Positions 26,305 to 36,690 of a DNA stretch of 64,000 nucleotides are shown in pieces. Made by a program: the position numbers and the translations under genes. Origin of the DNA: Vibrio pacinii DSM 19139 (GTDB taxonomy: Bacteria; Pseudomonadota; Gammaproteobacteria; Enterobacterales; Vibrionaceae); the NCBI RefSeq assembly GCF_000711795.1, contig NZ_JONH01000005.1, forward strand, positions 248,001 through 312,000, given 5' to 3'. Each line of letters begins with the position of its first letter. The first letter of the stretch is position 1. The notes below the pieces were generated by a model. The model was not told the DNA's origin. It did not search any database and was given only the letters and a program-made list of their open reading frames with translations.

Positions 26305-26604
26305 TTACTTGCGTGGCAACTCGATTTTACGCTGGTCTGCTGATTGACGGAACAGTACCAAAGTTTTACCGATTACTTGGACCTTCTCTGCGCGAGTTTC
26401 GCGCACGATAGCTTCGATAATCAGGTTTTTGGTGTCGCGATCTTCAGAGGCAACTTTTATTTTGATCAGTTCATGATGATCAAGAGCAATTTCGATTTCC
26501 GCTAGAACAGCTTCAGTAAGTCCATTTGCGCCCATAAGCACAACAGGTTTTAGACTGTGCGCTAGGCCTTTTAGATGCTGCTTTTGTTTCGTGCTTAGGT
26601 TCAT
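26305..26604 (-). CDS. yhbY: Ribosome-assembly RNA-binding protein YhbY (CRM domain)
   Basis: Small basic protein of 99 residues consisting of one CRM domain: LSTKQKQHLKGLAHSLKPVVLMGANGL, then LDHHELIKIKVA. The GANG loop is the conserved RNA-contacting loop. E. coli YhbY associates with 50S precursors. It is divergent from rlmE, another 50S factor, the same arrangement as in E. coli. Confidence 0.94.
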   Translation of the reverse strand: MNLSTKQKQHLKGLAHSLKPVVLMGANGLTEAVLAEIEIALDHHELIKIKVASEDRDTKNLIIEAIVRETRAEKVQVIGKTLVLFRQSADQRKIELPRK

Positions 26605-26717
26605 TACGCGGCCAATTTTCTATACTATTAGGGTTGAAAAATACCATTTTAGCGCCATCTAACCCTGAAGACTATAATTTATTGGGTTAGTTGCTCCCTC
26701 TCTCTATTAGGAAACGA

Positions 26718-27347
26718 ATGAGTAAACAAAAACACTCAGCCAGCTCAGGCCGTTGGCTGAAAGAACATTTTGATGATAAGTATGCTAATGAAGCTCGTAA
26801 AAAAGGCTATCGTTCGCGTGCTTATTTCAAAATCGAAGAGATCCAAAACAAAGATAAACTACTAAAACCTGGTATGACAGTGGTCGATTTAGGTGCTGCG
26901 CCAGGTGGTTGGTCTCAATATGCTGCTAAGATAGTAGGGGAACAAGGCCAGATCATCGCCTGTGATTTACTGCCGATGGACCCAATCGCGGGCGTCAGTT
27001 TCCTACAAGGTGACTTTCGTGACGAGGCGGTTTTAGAAGCACTGCTTGAACGCATTCAGCCGTCAATGGTTGATGTGGTGATGTCTGACATGGCGCCCAA
27101 TATTGCGGGTAACAACTCGGTCGATCAACCTCGTGCAATGTATTTGGTTGAATTGGCTCTAGATATGTGTCGACAAGTTCTAGCGCCTAATGGTAGCTTT
27201 GTGGTCAAGGTTTTCCAAGGCGAAGGGTTTGATCAATTCGTCAAAGAAGTCCGAAATGAATTTAAAGTCGTAAAAACGAGAAAACCAGACTCCTCGCGAG
27301 CTCGCTCAAGAGAGGTCTTTGTTGTAGCCACCGGTTACAAAGGTTAA
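26718..27347 (+). CDS. rlmE: 23S rRNA 2'-O-ribose U2552 methyltransferase
   Basis: SAM-dependent enzyme of 209 residues, same length as E. coli RlmE (FtsJ). The SAM loop is [16 protein letters not shown], and the K-D-K-E tetrad residues are in [27 protein letters not shown] and RSREVFVVA. It modifies U2552 in the 50S A-loop late in assembly. The ATG at 26718 (MSKQKHS) has AGGAAA upstream and aligns with the E. coli start. Confidence 0.96.
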   Translation: MSKQKHSASSGRWLKEHFDDKYANEARKKGYRSRAYFKIEEIQNKDKLLKPGMTVVDLGAAPGGWSQYAAKIVGEQGQIIACDLLPMDPIAGVSFLQGDFRDEAVLEALLERIQPSMVDVVMSDMAPNIAGNNSVDQPRAMYLVELALDMCRQVLAPNGSFVVKVFQGEGFDQFVKEVRNEFKVVKTRKPDSSRARSREVFVVATGYKG

Positions 27348-27445
27348 CTATTTAAGCCTTGATAGGTCAGTTAACACTATAGCTACAGGTTATGAACTGT
27401 AGTACCCTACCTTTAATTACAATTAGTTATCGAGAGGCTGACACC

Positions 27446-29404
27446 TTGAGTGACATGGCAAAAAATTTAATTCTGTGGCTTGTTATCGCCGTCGTGTTGA
27501 TGTCGGTTTTCCAGAGCTTTGGCCCTGGAGAGAGCAATGGCAGAGCGGTGGACTACACCACGTTTGTACAGGAAGTTGGCCAAGGCCAGATTCAGGAAGC
27601 AACTTTTAAAGATGGTGAAATTTCCTTCACTCGTCGTGGCGGTGGCGGACGTTTTGTCACTTACATGCCAGTCTATGACCAGAAGCTGCTTGATGACCTC
27701 ATTAATCAAAATGTGAAAGTACAAGGGACTCCGCCTGAAGAGCAGAGTCTGTTGGGAACTATTTTCATCTCTTGGTTCCCTATGATCTTACTGATTGGCG
27801 TATGGATTTTCTTTATGCGTCAAATGCAAGGCGGCGGTGGCAAAGGCGCCATGTCGTTTGGTAAGAGCAAAGCTCGTATGATGAGCGAAGAGCAAATAAA
27901 GACGACTTTTGCCGATGTTGCTGGCTGTGACGAAGCGAAAGAAGACGTTAAAGAGTTGGTTGATTACCTACGTGATCCGAGCCGATACCAAAAACTGGGC
28001 GGTAAAATTCCGACTGGTGTTTTGATGGTTGGTCCTCCGGGTACGGGTAAAACCTTGCTTGCAAAAGCCATTGCTGGTGAAGCCAAGGTGCCATTCTTTA
28101 CTATTTCTGGTTCTGACTTCGTTGAAATGTTTGTCGGTGTTGGTGCATCTCGTGTGCGTGACATGTTCGAACAAGCGAAGAAAGCGGCACCTTGTATTAT
28201 CTTTATCGATGAGATTGATGCCGTCGGTCGTCAGCGTGGTGCCGGTGTTGGTGGTGGTCACGATGAACGTGAACAAACACTAAACCAAATGCTGGTTGAG
28301 ATGGATGGCTTCGAAGGTAATGAAGGCATTATCGTTATCGCGGCAACTAACCGCCCTGACGTTCTAGACCCAGCGTTATTACGTCCTGGTCGTTTCGACC
28401 GTCAAGTTGTGGTTGGATTACCCGATGTTCGTGGTCGTGAGCAGATTTTAAAAGTCCACATGCGCAAAGTGCCTTTGGCTGGTGATGTAGAACCATCATT
28501 GATTGCACGTGGTACACCGGGCTTCTCTGGTGCAGATCTTGCGAACTTGGTTAACGAAGCGGCGTTATTTGCTGCTCGCGGTAACAAGCGCAACGTCTCT
28601 ATGGTCGAGTTTGAACTGGCGAAAGACAAAATCATGATGGGTGCAGAGCGCCGTTCAATGGTGATGTCTGAAGAGACCAAAGCGTCAACGGCTTATCATG
28701 AAGCGGGCCACGCAATTGTTGGTCGTTTGGTTCCAGAGCACGATCCTGTGTATAAAGTCTCGATCATCCCACGCGGTCGTGCGTTAGGTGTGACGATGTA
28801 CTTACCAGAGCAAGACCGTGTCAGTATGTCACGTCAGCATCTTGAGTCGATGATCTCTAGTTTATACGGTGGTCGTCTTGCTGAAGAGTTGATTTACGGT
28901 GCCGACAAAGTGTCTACAGGTGCTTCTAACGATATTGAGCGTGCAACTGATATTGCACGTAAGATGGTGACGCAATGGGGCTTCTCTGAAAAGCTCGGTC
29001 CACTGCTATACGCTGAAGATGAAGGTGAGGTATTCCTTGGTCGTAGCGTAACGCAAACTAAGCATATGTCAGACGACACGGCTAAACTCATTGATGATGA
29101 AGTTCGCAGTATCATCGATCGCAACTATGCGCGTGCAAAGAAAATCCTTGAAGAAAATATGGATATTATGCACTCGATGAAAGATGCGTTGATGAAATAT
29201 GAAACCATTGATGCCGGTCAGATAGACGACCTGATGGAACGTAAAGAAGAGATTCGTCAGCCTGCTGGTTGGGGTGATAACCCGAGCAATAAGCCAGAGG
29301 CAAAAAGCGATGATACATCAGTGCAAGCGAGTCAAGAGCAAGAGCCAGAAGCTTCTCAAGACGACGCCACTGTTGAGCCTTCAGAGAAAAAAGACTCTGA
29401 ATAA
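27446..29404 (+). CDS. ftsH: ATP-dependent zinc metalloprotease FtsH
   Basis: Membrane AAA+ protease of 652 residues. Two membrane spans (about 8-24 and 102-121) flank a periplasmic domain; the AAA module has Walker A GPPGTGKT, Walker [12 protein letters not shown] and the second region of homology [17 protein letters not shown]; the zinc site is HEAGH. It degrades LpxC, sigma-32, SecY and other membrane proteins in the inner membrane. Start: the GAGAGG ribosome site fits a TTG at 27446 (eight bases) better than the ATG three codons later. A terminator hairpin follows directly, inside the folP ribosome-binding region. Confidence 0.96.
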   Translation: MSDMAKNLILWLVIAVVLMSVFQSFGPGESNGRAVDYTTFVQEVGQGQIQEATFKDGEISFTRRGGGGRFVTYMPVYDQKLLDDLINQNVKVQGTPPEEQSLLGTIFISWFPMILLIGVWIFFMRQMQGGGGKGAMSFGKSKARMMSEEQIKTTFADVAGCDEAKEDVKELVDYLRDPSRYQKLGGKIPTGVLMVGPPGTGKTLLAKAIAGEAKVPFFTISGSDFVEMFVGVGASRVRDMFEQAKKAAPCIIFIDEIDAVGRQRGAGVGGGHDEREQTLNQMLVEMDGFEGNEGIIVIAATNRPDVLDPALLRPGRFDRQVVVGLPDVRGREQILKVHMRKVPLAGDVEPSLIARGTPGFSGADLANLVNEAALFAARGNKRNVSMVEFELAKDKIMMGAERRSMVMSEETKASTAYHEAGHAIVGRLVPEHDPVYKVSIIPRGRALGVTMYLPEQDRVSMSRQHLESMISSLYGGRLAEELIYGADKVSTGASNDIERATDIARKMVTQWGFSEKLGPLLYAEDEGEVFLGRSVTQTKHMSDDTAKLIDDEVRSIIDRNYARAKKILEENMDIMHSMKDALMKYETIDAGQIDDLMERKEEIRQPAGWGDNPSNKPEAKSDDTSVQASQEQEPEASQDDATVEPSEKKDSE

Positions 29405-29420
29405 TTAAGTCTTATGATTA

Positions 29421-29445
29421 AACCCCGGGGCGACTCGGGGTTTTT
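29421..29445 (+). terminator. Hairpin with T-run between ftsH and folP
   Basis: AACCCCG/CGGGGTT stem and TTTTT end only six bases before the folP ATG. The 3' arm CGGGG is the only purine-rich stretch near the folP start, so the same bases may serve as terminator arm and ribosome-binding site. Confidence 0.75.
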
Positions 29446-29451
29446 GCGTTT

Positions 29452-30285
29452 ATGATGAAAATTACTGCTAATAATAAAACCCTCGATCTTTCTCAAACCC
29501 ATGTCATGGGTATTGTTAACGTTACCCCAGACTCTTTCTCAGACGGTGGTCAATATTGCCGTTTAGAAGATGCCCTCACCCAAGCTAAGCACATGATTGA
29601 CGCTGGCGTCACTATTATCGATATTGGTGGCGAATCAACGCGACCAGGCGCACCCGATGTGGAACTTGAGCAAGAACTAGCGCGGGTGATTCCGGTGATC
29701 AAAGCGATTCGAGCTCAGTCTGATGTGTGGATTTCGATTGATACCAGTAAAGCCGAAGTGATGCGTCAAGCGGTTAACGCCGGGGCAGACCTGATTAATG
29801 ATGTACGCGCACTGCAAGAGCCAGGAGCACTTGAGGTTGCGGCTCAAGCCGGTGTGCCTATTTGTCTGATGCATATGCAAGGGCAGCCAAGAACCATGCA
29901 AGCCAGCCCTCATTATGATGATTTACTTGCCGAGGTCGGTGAGTTCTTACAACAACGAATAGAGGCGTGTGAGGCGGTCGGTATTCATCGCCAGCAACTG
30001 ATCCTAGACCCAGGTTTTGGTTTCGGTAAAACGCTTGAACATAACTATCATATGCTCGCCCACCTTGAGCAGTTTCATCAATTCGGTCTCCCCCTGTTAG
30101 CGGGGATGTCACGTAAATCGATGCTGTTTAAGCTGCTCGATAAAAAGCCGGCAGAGTGTGTCGCGGCCAGTGTCAGTTGCGCAACCATCGCCGCGATGAA
30201 AGGGGCGCAGATTATTCGCGTTCACGATTTTGAACAAACGCTTGATGCGATAAAAATAGTCTCAATGGTTAACGCTAACCGTTGA
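29452..30285 (+). CDS. folP: Dihydropteroate synthase
   Basis: Cytoplasmic folate-pathway enzyme of 277 residues, joining p-aminobenzoate to the pterin pyrophosphate; the sulfonamide target. The two DHPS signatures are MGIVNVTPDSFSDGGQY near 20 and IDIGGESTRPGAP near 58; DPGFGFGKTLEHN and the SRKSM loop near 222 are also intact. Two ATGs in a row open the frame (29452, 29455). The order ftsH-folP-glmM is as in E. coli. Confidence 0.95.
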   Translation: MMKITANNKTLDLSQTHVMGIVNVTPDSFSDGGQYCRLEDALTQAKHMIDAGVTIIDIGGESTRPGAPDVELEQELARVIPVIKAIRAQSDVWISIDTSKAEVMRQAVNAGADLINDVRALQEPGALEVAAQAGVPICLMHMQGQPRTMQASPHYDDLLAEVGEFLQQRIEACEAVGIHRQQLILDPGFGFGKTLEHNYHMLAHLEQFHQFGLPLLAGMSRKSMLFKLLDKKPAECVAASVSCATIAAMKGAQIIRVHDFEQTLDAIKIVSMVNANR

Positions 30286-30312
30286 GCTGAGAAAAAAGAT
30301 AAAGGAATCACT

Positions 30313-31653
30313 ATGTCGACGAAAAGACGTTATTTTGGTACAGACGGGGTGCGAGGCAAGGTGGGTCAATACCCAATTACGCCAGACTTTGTATTAAAAC
30401 TGGGTTGGGCTGCTGGTCGTGTCTTGGCTAAACAAGGCACAAAGAAGGTCATTATCGGTAAAGATACACGTATTTCAGGCTATATGCTTGAATCTGCCTT
30501 AGAAGCAGGATTGGCTGCTGCGGGGCTTAAGGCGACATTTACTGGCCCAATGCCGACTCCTGCGGTTGCCTACTTAACGCAGACTTTCCGTGCTGAAGCG
30601 GGGATTGTTATCTCTGCGTCACACAACCCATACTATGACAATGGTATTAAGTTCTTTTCGTCAGAAGGTACTAAATTGCCGGATGATATTGAGTTAGCGA
30701 TTGAAGCTGAGTTAGACAAAGATATTGAGTGCGTTGAATCTGCGCTGCTAGGTAAAGCCAGTCGTCTCAACGACGCTGCTGGTCGTTATATCGAGTTTTG
30801 TAAAAGCACGTTCCCATCTGCGTTGAGTTTGGCGGGTATAAAAATCGTGGTTGACTGTGCTCATGGTGCGACGTATCACATTGCGCCAGCGGTGTTTAGC
30901 GAGTTAGGTGCAGATGTCATTGCGATGGGTGTTGAGCCGAACGGTATCAATATTAACGCTGAAGTAGGGGCTACTGATGTTCGTGCATTGCAAAAGCGCG
31001 TTGTTGAAGAGCAAGCGGCTCTAGGCCTAGCGTTTGATGGTGATGGTGACCGCATCATTATGGTGGATCACTTAGGTAACAAGGTCGATGGCGACCAAAT
31101 CGCTTACATCATCGCGCGTGACGCACTGCGTCGTGGTGAGTTGAAAGGTGGTGTTGTTGGTACACTGATGACCAACCTTGGCATGGAAAACGGCCTAAAG
31201 CAGTTGGGTATTCCATTCGTTCGCGCCGCCGTTGGTGACCGCTATGTGATGGAGCAATTGATCGCCAAGGGCTGGAAGATCGGCGCCGAAAACTCGGGTC
31301 ATGTGATTTTACTAGACAAAGTCACTACTGGTGACGCGATTGTGGCTGCGCTTCAGGTTCTTGCTTCGGTTATTGATAGCAACATGTCATTGCATGAGCT
31401 CTCTCAGGGTATGACGCTTTACCCACAAGTTCTTGAGAATGTTCGTTTCTCCGGTGACTCTAACCCGCTAGAAGCTGACGCAGTCAAAGCCGCTGTGGTT
31501 GAAGTAGAAGCACAGCTGGGTGATAAAGGTCGAGTGTTGTTACGTAAATCGGGCACAGAGCCTCTGATTCGCGTGATGGTAGAAGGCGAAGATGCTCAAT
31601 TGGTACAATCTTCTGCACTCAAGATCGCTGATGCAGTAAAAGCGAGTTTCTAA
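30313..31653 (+). CDS. glmM: Phosphoglucosamine mutase
   Basis: Alpha-phosphohexomutase of 446 residues, converting glucosamine-6-phosphate to glucosamine-1-phosphate for UDP-GlcNAc. The phosphoserine loop [17 protein letters not shown] (Ser near 102), the metal loop [10 protein letters not shown] near 242, and the phosphate-binding [15 protein letters not shown] near 415 are complete. It follows folP by 27 bases and closes this operon with a UUCG-capped terminator. In E. coli and in the vibrios I recall, secG and the nusA-infB cluster come next; here holD follows instead. Confidence 0.96.
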   Translation: MSTKRRYFGTDGVRGKVGQYPITPDFVLKLGWAAGRVLAKQGTKKVIIGKDTRISGYMLESALEAGLAAAGLKATFTGPMPTPAVAYLTQTFRAEAGIVISASHNPYYDNGIKFFSSEGTKLPDDIELAIEAELDKDIECVESALLGKASRLNDAAGRYIEFCKSTFPSALSLAGIKIVVDCAHGATYHIAPAVFSELGADVIAMGVEPNGININAEVGATDVRALQKRVVEEQAALGLAFDGDGDRIIMVDHLGNKVDGDQIAYIIARDALRRGELKGGVVGTLMTNLGMENGLKQLGIPFVRAAVGDRYVMEQLIAKGWKIGAENSGHVILLDKVTTGDAIVAALQVLASVIDSNMSLHELSQGMTLYPQVLENVRFSGDSNPLEADAVKAAVVEVEAQLGDKGRVLLRKSGTEPLIRVMVEGEDAQLVQSSALKIADAVKASF

Positions 31654-31668
31654 TTGTAGTATCACTTT

Positions 31669-31691
31669 ACCGCCACTTCGGTGGCGGTTTA
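31669..31691 (+). terminator. Terminator after glmM
   Basis: ACCGCCAC-TTCG-GTGGCGGT, a perfect 8-bp stem with a UUCG tetraloop and a short T-run. Confidence 0.85.
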
Positions 31692-31765
31692 CTGACTAGG
31701 CCACGTTTGCCCATCTATCACGATTTTATGCTAGTATTCGGCTCTTCTAAGTAATGGCAAATTGT

Positions 31766-32164
31766 ATGCAAATAGATCAGTTACCCTTGCTACATGAAAT
31801 GGGCATTGACTACTACCAATTGAACCACCCTGAAAGATTGCAAGGTTACCAGGCTCCATCGATCACGATAGATCCATCTTGTCGATTGTTACTGGTTGCC
31901 CCCCAATGTCCCAGTGAGAAAAGTGCACAGCTTTTTGAGAGAGTACTCTCCAGTATCAATTTGACTCTGGCCGATGCGCGCTATCTCGCACCAAATCAAC
32001 TCAGTCTAGTGACTCAACATAACCTTGAGTGGGTTTGGTTTGCAGGATGCGAAGTTGACGAGTCGATTAGTGCTAAGGCGCTAGTTTCTCCACGCTTAAG
32101 TGACATTGATGGCAATAACCAACAGCGCCGAGCGCTGTGGCAACAAATTTGCTCGTATCAATAA
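31766..32164 (+). CDS. holD: DNA polymerase III psi subunit
   Basis: Small protein of 132 residues. Its N-terminus QLPLLHEMGIDYYQLNHPERLQG and C-terminus RRALWQQICSY line up with E. coli HolD. Psi links the clamp-loader to chi and SSB. The ATG at 31766 puts the LGI-equivalent MGI at exactly the E. coli distance from the start; the ATG at 31754, four codons earlier, is the alternative. It lies two bases upstream of rimI, the same pairing as in E. coli. Confidence 0.85.
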   Translation: MQIDQLPLLHEMGIDYYQLNHPERLQGYQAPSITIDPSCRLLLVAPQCPSEKSAQLFERVLSSINLTLADARYLAPNQLSLVTQHNLEWVWFAGCEVDESISAKALVSPRLSDIDGNNQQRRALWQQICSYQ

Positions 32165-32166
32165 TT

Positions 32167-32619
32167 ATGACATATTCAATCATCCCTTTAGCGAAGCAAC
32201 ACCTTGATCAAGTTTGGGCTATCGAGCGCGCCGCACATAGCCATCCTTGGTCTGAAAATATGATTCGTGATTTAAACAGCCGTGGTGGCTGTCACCATGT
32301 TTTGATCGATAGTAACGATACGGTTGTCGGCTACTACTATGCGCAAAATATTGTCGGTGAAGTCACTTTGCTCAATATTGCGATAGCAACGGACTACCAA
32401 GGTCAAGGACTCGGCAAGCAATTACTTAATGGCTTGCTTGAACAGTGTGAGGCGAGCAAAGCCGAAAGTGTTTGGCTTGAGGTTAGGGCAAGCAATGTCA
32501 GCGCTTTTCACCTATACCAAACACTCGGGTTCAATGAGGTGGATCGTCGTCGAGACTATTACCCCACCGCAACTGGCAAAGAGGACGCTATCATCATGAG
32601 TTATTTGTTGTTTTACTAG
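32167..32619 (+). CDS. rimI: Ribosomal protein bS18-alanine N-acetyltransferase RimI
   Basis: GNAT acetyltransferase of 150 residues that acetylates the N-terminal alanine of S18. The acetyl-CoA loop is ATDYQGQGLGKQLLNGLLE, and the C-terminal FHLYQTLGFNEVDRRRDYYPT matches E. coli RimI. The start is the ATG at 32167, two bases after the holD stop; a GTG-initiated frame overlapping holD is longer but has no support. The gene is convergent with the GGDEF-EAL gene, with five bases between stops. Confidence 0.93.
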   Translation: MTYSIIPLAKQHLDQVWAIERAAHSHPWSENMIRDLNSRGGCHHVLIDSNDTVVGYYYAQNIVGEVTLLNIAIATDYQGQGLGKQLLNGLLEQCEASKAESVWLEVRASNVSAFHLYQTLGFNEVDRRRDYYPTATGKEDAIIMSYLLFY

Positions 32620-32624
32620 TTAGG

Positions 32625-34676
32625 CTATTTGGGCATTGCTTTAATCACACTTGGGTCTTCCACATCGTAGAAGTTTCTCTCAAAGCGTGAATTCAGCTCA
32701 CTCGCTGGTAAGGGTTTATCAAACAGATAACCTTGGAACTGCTCACAACCTAGTTGCTTGAGTGCTCGAAGTTCAAACACATCCTCGACTCCTTCGGCGA
32801 TGACCTCTAAGTTTAAGCGTTGTGCGGTCATAATAATGGTATCGACGATCGCTTGGTCGCTTTCATCCAAATGCAGTTGGGTGACAAAAGATCGATCAAT
32901 CTTAAGCACATCGACTGAAAGGTGCTTCAAATATCGTAAGGACGAATAACCGGTACCAAAATCGTCAATCGACGTTTTTAAGTTGTGTTGTTTTAACTCG
33001 GTCATTTTTTCAATTGCGGCCTCGACATTTTCTAGCAGTAAGTTTTCAGTAATTTCCAATTCGATATGATGACCATCAATGCCAGCTTGAGCCAACGAGT
33101 CGACGATATGCTCAACGAAAGAGCTTTTCGAGAACTGCAACGGACTGATATTGATCGCTAATCGGCGAAACGTGTCTGGTAATATCCCCTGTTTGAGCCA
33201 GTGAGCGTACTGATAGCAAGCTTGCTCAATAATCCAGTTACCAATTTGCAGAATTTGACCGGTTTCTTCGGCTATCGGCATGAATAGCCCTGGCGGTAGT
33301 AGCCCTTTTTCTGGATGGTTCCAGCGGATTAATGCTTCGACCCCAATAATTCGATGTTGTGCATCCACCTGAGGCTGGTAGTAGAGCTCTAATTGACCTT
33401 TATTGAGTGCTTCGTGCAGCCCTTTTTCTATCTCAAGGAATGACTCTACCTGAGCTTGCATCTCGGGTTCGTAAAAGGTGTATTTATTACGACCAGCCAC
33501 TTTGGCGCGGTAGAGCGCAGTATCGGCTTGTCGAAGGAGATCGATATTGGTGCAACTTGTGGTTGGGAATAGGGATATGCCAACGCTGACAGTGCAGTAC
33601 AGTTGGTGATCGTCAATAGAGTAAGGGTTGGAAATTAACGCCAAGAGTTGCTTGGCTAACTCTTCGGCTTTTTCACTGTCAACGTTGGGCAGCAATAGGG
33701 CAAACTCATCGCCACCGATGCGTGCCGCGGTGTAGTCACTTTTTATCCAAGCTTCAATTCGCATCGAAATCGCTTTAATCAGGTTATCGCCAATGGTATG
33801 GCCAAGAGAATCATTGATGGTTTTAAAACGGTCAAGGTCGAGGTAAAACAACGCACCGCTAAGTTGGCTGTTGCGGCTATCGTCAATCGCTTTCCCTAGC
33901 ATTTGTAGCAGTAGACTACGATTGGCTAGCCCCGTTAACGAGTCGTAGTAGGCTAGCTGGTTTAACTTAACTTCAGCGGCCTCACGCTCTTGCCACAGGG
34001 TATGGAAGGTCTTAGCTAATTGCCCCAGCTCGTCGTCACGGTATTGAGTAGGCGGTGGAATATCTTTGCTTGCCCCTTGCAGTGAGCGAACCCAGTCAAT
34101 CAAGGTCACTAGCGGTTTAGAAAGCTTCTGGTAAAAAAACAGCAGCAGAACCGTGGTAAGAATAATATTACGCAGTAAATCAAACAGTAAAATGCGGGTG
34201 GTTTTATTAATAAAATTTTGCGCGATATGTGCGCCATTAACGGAAAACGTAAGGCTACCGACGACGACATGTGAATTGGGTTGATGTAATTCAGAGGTGA
34301 ACGTCGGCGTGGTTGGGGTAAGGTACGAAGAGAGTGCCTCAATAAAACTGTTTTTGGTCGAGATATCACGCTTTTGGGCGGTCAATACATCGCCAAAGTC
34401 ATCAACAATCTCTACGCTATACACCGCATTGTCCATCATCAGGCTCGACGCCACTTGCTTAGCGAGCAACTGGTTAAGATGGTAGGCCGCTTGACTGGCA
34501 TTCGAGTAGTTTTGTAACAGCTTAAATTGGTAGTGTTCTTGAATGCGTTTTTGCTCCTGATGGAGATCCACCAAAATGTGATACAAGCTGAAACAGATGC
34601 CTAGAATAACCGAAACTAGAAACACCGTTTTTGCTTGGCGAAAAGCTAATGAGTTGACTTTTTTGCTTTGTTTCAT
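32625..34676 (-). CDS. Membrane GGDEF-EAL protein (c-di-GMP cyclase/phosphodiesterase)
   Basis: Protein of 683 residues: membrane segment about 15-34, periplasmic domain about 35-155, second membrane segment about 160-180, HAMP about 182-232, GGDEF domain about 240-400 and EAL domain about 415-665. Both active sites look complete: RIGGDEFALLL for the cyclase, and GVEALIRW, ITENLLL, IDDFGTGYSSLRYL, AEGVE and QGYLF for the phosphodiesterase. Net activity cannot be read from sequence. V. cholerae VC0658 (memory) is the positional counterpart. c-di-GMP is the ligand of VpsR, encoded 9 kb away. Confidence 0.93.
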   Translation of the reverse strand: MKQSKKVNSLAFRQAKTVFLVSVILGICFSLYHILVDLHQEQKRIQEHYQFKLLQNYSNASQAAYHLNQLLAKQVASSLMMDNAVYSVEIVDDFGDVLTAQKRDISTKNSFIEALSSYLTPTTPTFTSELHQPNSHVVVGSLTFSVNGAHIAQNFINKTTRILLFDLLRNIILTTVLLLFFYQKLSKPLVTLIDWVRSLQGASKDIPPPTQYRDDELGQLAKTFHTLWQEREAAEVKLNQLAYYDSLTGLANRSLLLQMLGKAIDDSRNSQLSGALFYLDLDRFKTINDSLGHTIGDNLIKAISMRIEAWIKSDYTAARIGGDEFALLLPNVDSEKAEELAKQLLALISNPYSIDDHQLYCTVSVGISLFPTTSCTNIDLLRQADTALYRAKVAGRNKYTFYEPEMQAQVESFLEIEKGLHEALNKGQLELYYQPQVDAQHRIIGVEALIRWNHPEKGLLPPGLFMPIAEETGQILQIGNWIIEQACYQYAHWLKQGILPDTFRRLAINISPLQFSKSSFVEHIVDSLAQAGIDGHHIELEITENLLLENVEAAIEKMTELKQHNLKTSIDDFGTGYSSLRYLKHLSVDVLKIDRSFVTQLHLDESDQAIVDTIIMTAQRLNLEVIAEGVEDVFELRALKQLGCEQFQGYLFDKPLPASELNSRFERNFYDVEDPSVIKAMPK

Positions 34677-34892
34677 AGTTTCAAGCGGCTCCCTCTACTT
34701 CTTTAGTTATAGCTCATTTTTATTGATAATTTAAACTATAGAAAAATAGCGCGTGTTTTTAAGTCATTTTGCACAGTGAAGTTGCCCATTAAGCCAATAT
34801 AAGCGAGAATACCGCGCAAATTCGAATCGAACCGCTAGAGCTAGAATCAAGCGCTCGTCTCCTCTAGCCCAAAGACAGAAGAAGACCTTTTG

Positions 34893-36482
34893 ATGTCCAA
34901 TACTCCTTTTCTTGACCAAGTCTCTAAACGTAGGACTTTCGCTATTATCTCGCACCCGGATGCGGGTAAAACCACTATTACTGAAAAAGTACTATTGTTC
35001 GGACGCGCGATCCAAACGGCCGGTACCGTAAAAGGTCGTGGTTCAGCGCAGCACGCTAAATCTGACTGGATGGAGATGGAAAAAGAGCGTGGCATTTCGG
35101 TAACAACCTCGGTAATGCAGTTCCCTTATAACGAGTGTTTGGTCAACTTACTTGATACTCCGGGACACGAGGACTTCTCTGAAGATACTTATCGTACTCT
35201 TACAGCAGTAGACTCATGTCTGATGGTGATTGATGCGGCAAAAGGTGTCGAAGATCGTACTCGTAAATTAATGGAAGTTACTCGACTTCGTGATACGCCT
35301 ATCGTTACCTTTATGAACAAATTGGATCGAGATGTACGTGATCCGATGGAAGTGCTGGATGAAGTTGAAAGCGAGCTCGGCATGGCTTGTGCGCCAATTT
35401 CATGGCCGATTGGTTGTGGTAAAGAATTTAAAGGGGTTTACCATATCCACCGCGATGAGACTATCTTGTATGAGTCTGGTCATGGTCACGAAATCCAAGA
35501 CGTTCGCATTATTAAAGGGTTAGACAACCCTGAACTTGATGTCGCTGTTGGTGCTGATTTGGCCGAAAGTGTCCGTGAAGAGTTAGAACTGGTGATGGGG
35601 GCATGCCCTGAGTTTGATTTAGAGCTGTTCTTAGCCGGTGAATTAACGCCAGTTTATTTTGGTACGGCATTAGGTAACTTTGGTGTTGACCATATGCTTG
35701 ATGGCCTGACCAAGTGGGCACCAGCGCCTCAAACTCGTCAAGCGAATGAGCGTCCGGTCGAAGCAACAGAAGAGAAGTTCTCTGGCTTTGTCTTCAAGAT
35801 TCAAGCCAACATGGATCCAAAACACCGTGACCGTATTGCCTTTATGCGAATCGTATCAGGTACATACACTCAAGGTATGAAGATGAACCATGTTCGTCTC
35901 GGCAAAACCGTCAGTATCTCTGATGCGGTGACCTTTATGGCAGGTGATCGTTCTCGCGCTGAAAAAGCTTACGCGGGCGATATTATTGGTCTGCACAACC
36001 ATGGAACCATTCAAATTGGCGATACCTTTACTCAAGGTGAAGAGCTTAAGTTTGCCGGTATCCCCAATTTTGCGCCAGAGCTGTTCCGTCGCATTCGTTT
36101 AAAAGATCCACTGAAGCAGAAGCAGCTGCTTAAAGGGTTGGTGCAGTTGTCAGAAGAGGGCGCCGTGCAGGTATTTCGTCCTCTGCAAAACAACGATCTG
36201 ATTGTGGGCGCGGTAGGTGTACTTCAGTTTGATGTGGTTGTGGCTCGTTTGAAAGCGGAATACAACGTAGAAGCGATCTACGAAGGGGTTAACGTTGCTA
36301 CAGCACGTTGGGTTGATTGTGAAGATGGTAAGAAGTTTGATGAGTTCCAACGCAAGAACCAAGCTAACCTTGCCCTTGATGGTGGTGATAATCTCACCTA
36401 CATTGCGCCAACCATGGTCAACTTGAACTTAGCCAAAGAGCGTTTTCCAGAAGTGGAGTTCCGTGCGACTCGCGAACACTAA
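34893..36482 (+). CDS. prfC: Peptide chain release factor 3
   Basis: Translational GTPase of 529 residues, the same length as E. coli RF3. G1 is [10 protein letters not shown]2 lies in [11 protein letters not shown]3 is [12 protein letters not shown] and G4 is MNKLDRD. RF3 frees RF1 and RF2 from the ribosome after peptide release. The ATG at 34893 (MSNTPFL) is preferred over a TTG immediately before it. It is followed by its own terminator. Confidence 0.96.
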   Translation: MSNTPFLDQVSKRRTFAIISHPDAGKTTITEKVLLFGRAIQTAGTVKGRGSAQHAKSDWMEMEKERGISVTTSVMQFPYNECLVNLLDTPGHEDFSEDTYRTLTAVDSCLMVIDAAKGVEDRTRKLMEVTRLRDTPIVTFMNKLDRDVRDPMEVLDEVESELGMACAPISWPIGCGKEFKGVYHIHRDETILYESGHGHEIQDVRIIKGLDNPELDVAVGADLAESVREELELVMGACPEFDLELFLAGELTPVYFGTALGNFGVDHMLDGLTKWAPAPQTRQANERPVEATEEKFSGFVFKIQANMDPKHRDRIAFMRIVSGTYTQGMKMNHVRLGKTVSISDAVTFMAGDRSRAEKAYAGDIIGLHNHGTIQIGDTFTQGEELKFAGIPNFAPELFRRIRLKDPLKQKQLLKGLVQLSEEGAVQVFRPLQNNDLIVGAVGVLQFDVVVARLKAEYNVEAIYEGVNVATARWVDCEDGKKFDEFQRKNQANLALDGGDNLTYIAPTMVNLNLAKERFPEVEFRATREH

Positions 36483-36512
36483 TCTTCTTCAGCTTTGAAG
36501 ATAAACAATGTA

Positions 36513-36543
36513 AATACCGTCTTTGTTAAGGCGGTATTTTTTT
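36513..36543 (+). terminator. Terminator after prfC
   Basis: An 11-bp stem AATACCGTCTT/AAGGCGGTATT (one wobble) with the loop TGTT, then a T-run. Confidence 0.9.
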
Positions 36544-36653
36544 GTTTGGAGATGAGAACGGGCTTCGCTCAATCAGCGGTCATGCTGATAAATGAGCCGA
36601 AAGTTGTGGGCTGTTGTGGCTCTCGTTGTACTCTAATGATGATTAAAAGAAAA

Positions 36654-36678
36654 GGGTTGGAACAATGTACCAACCCTA
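36654..36678 (-). terminator. Terminator after srmB
   Basis: AGGGTTGG/CCAACCCT with a nine-base loop; on the minus strand TTTTCTTTT follows. Confidence 0.8.
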
Positions 36679-36690
36679 GAAACTTTCTCG

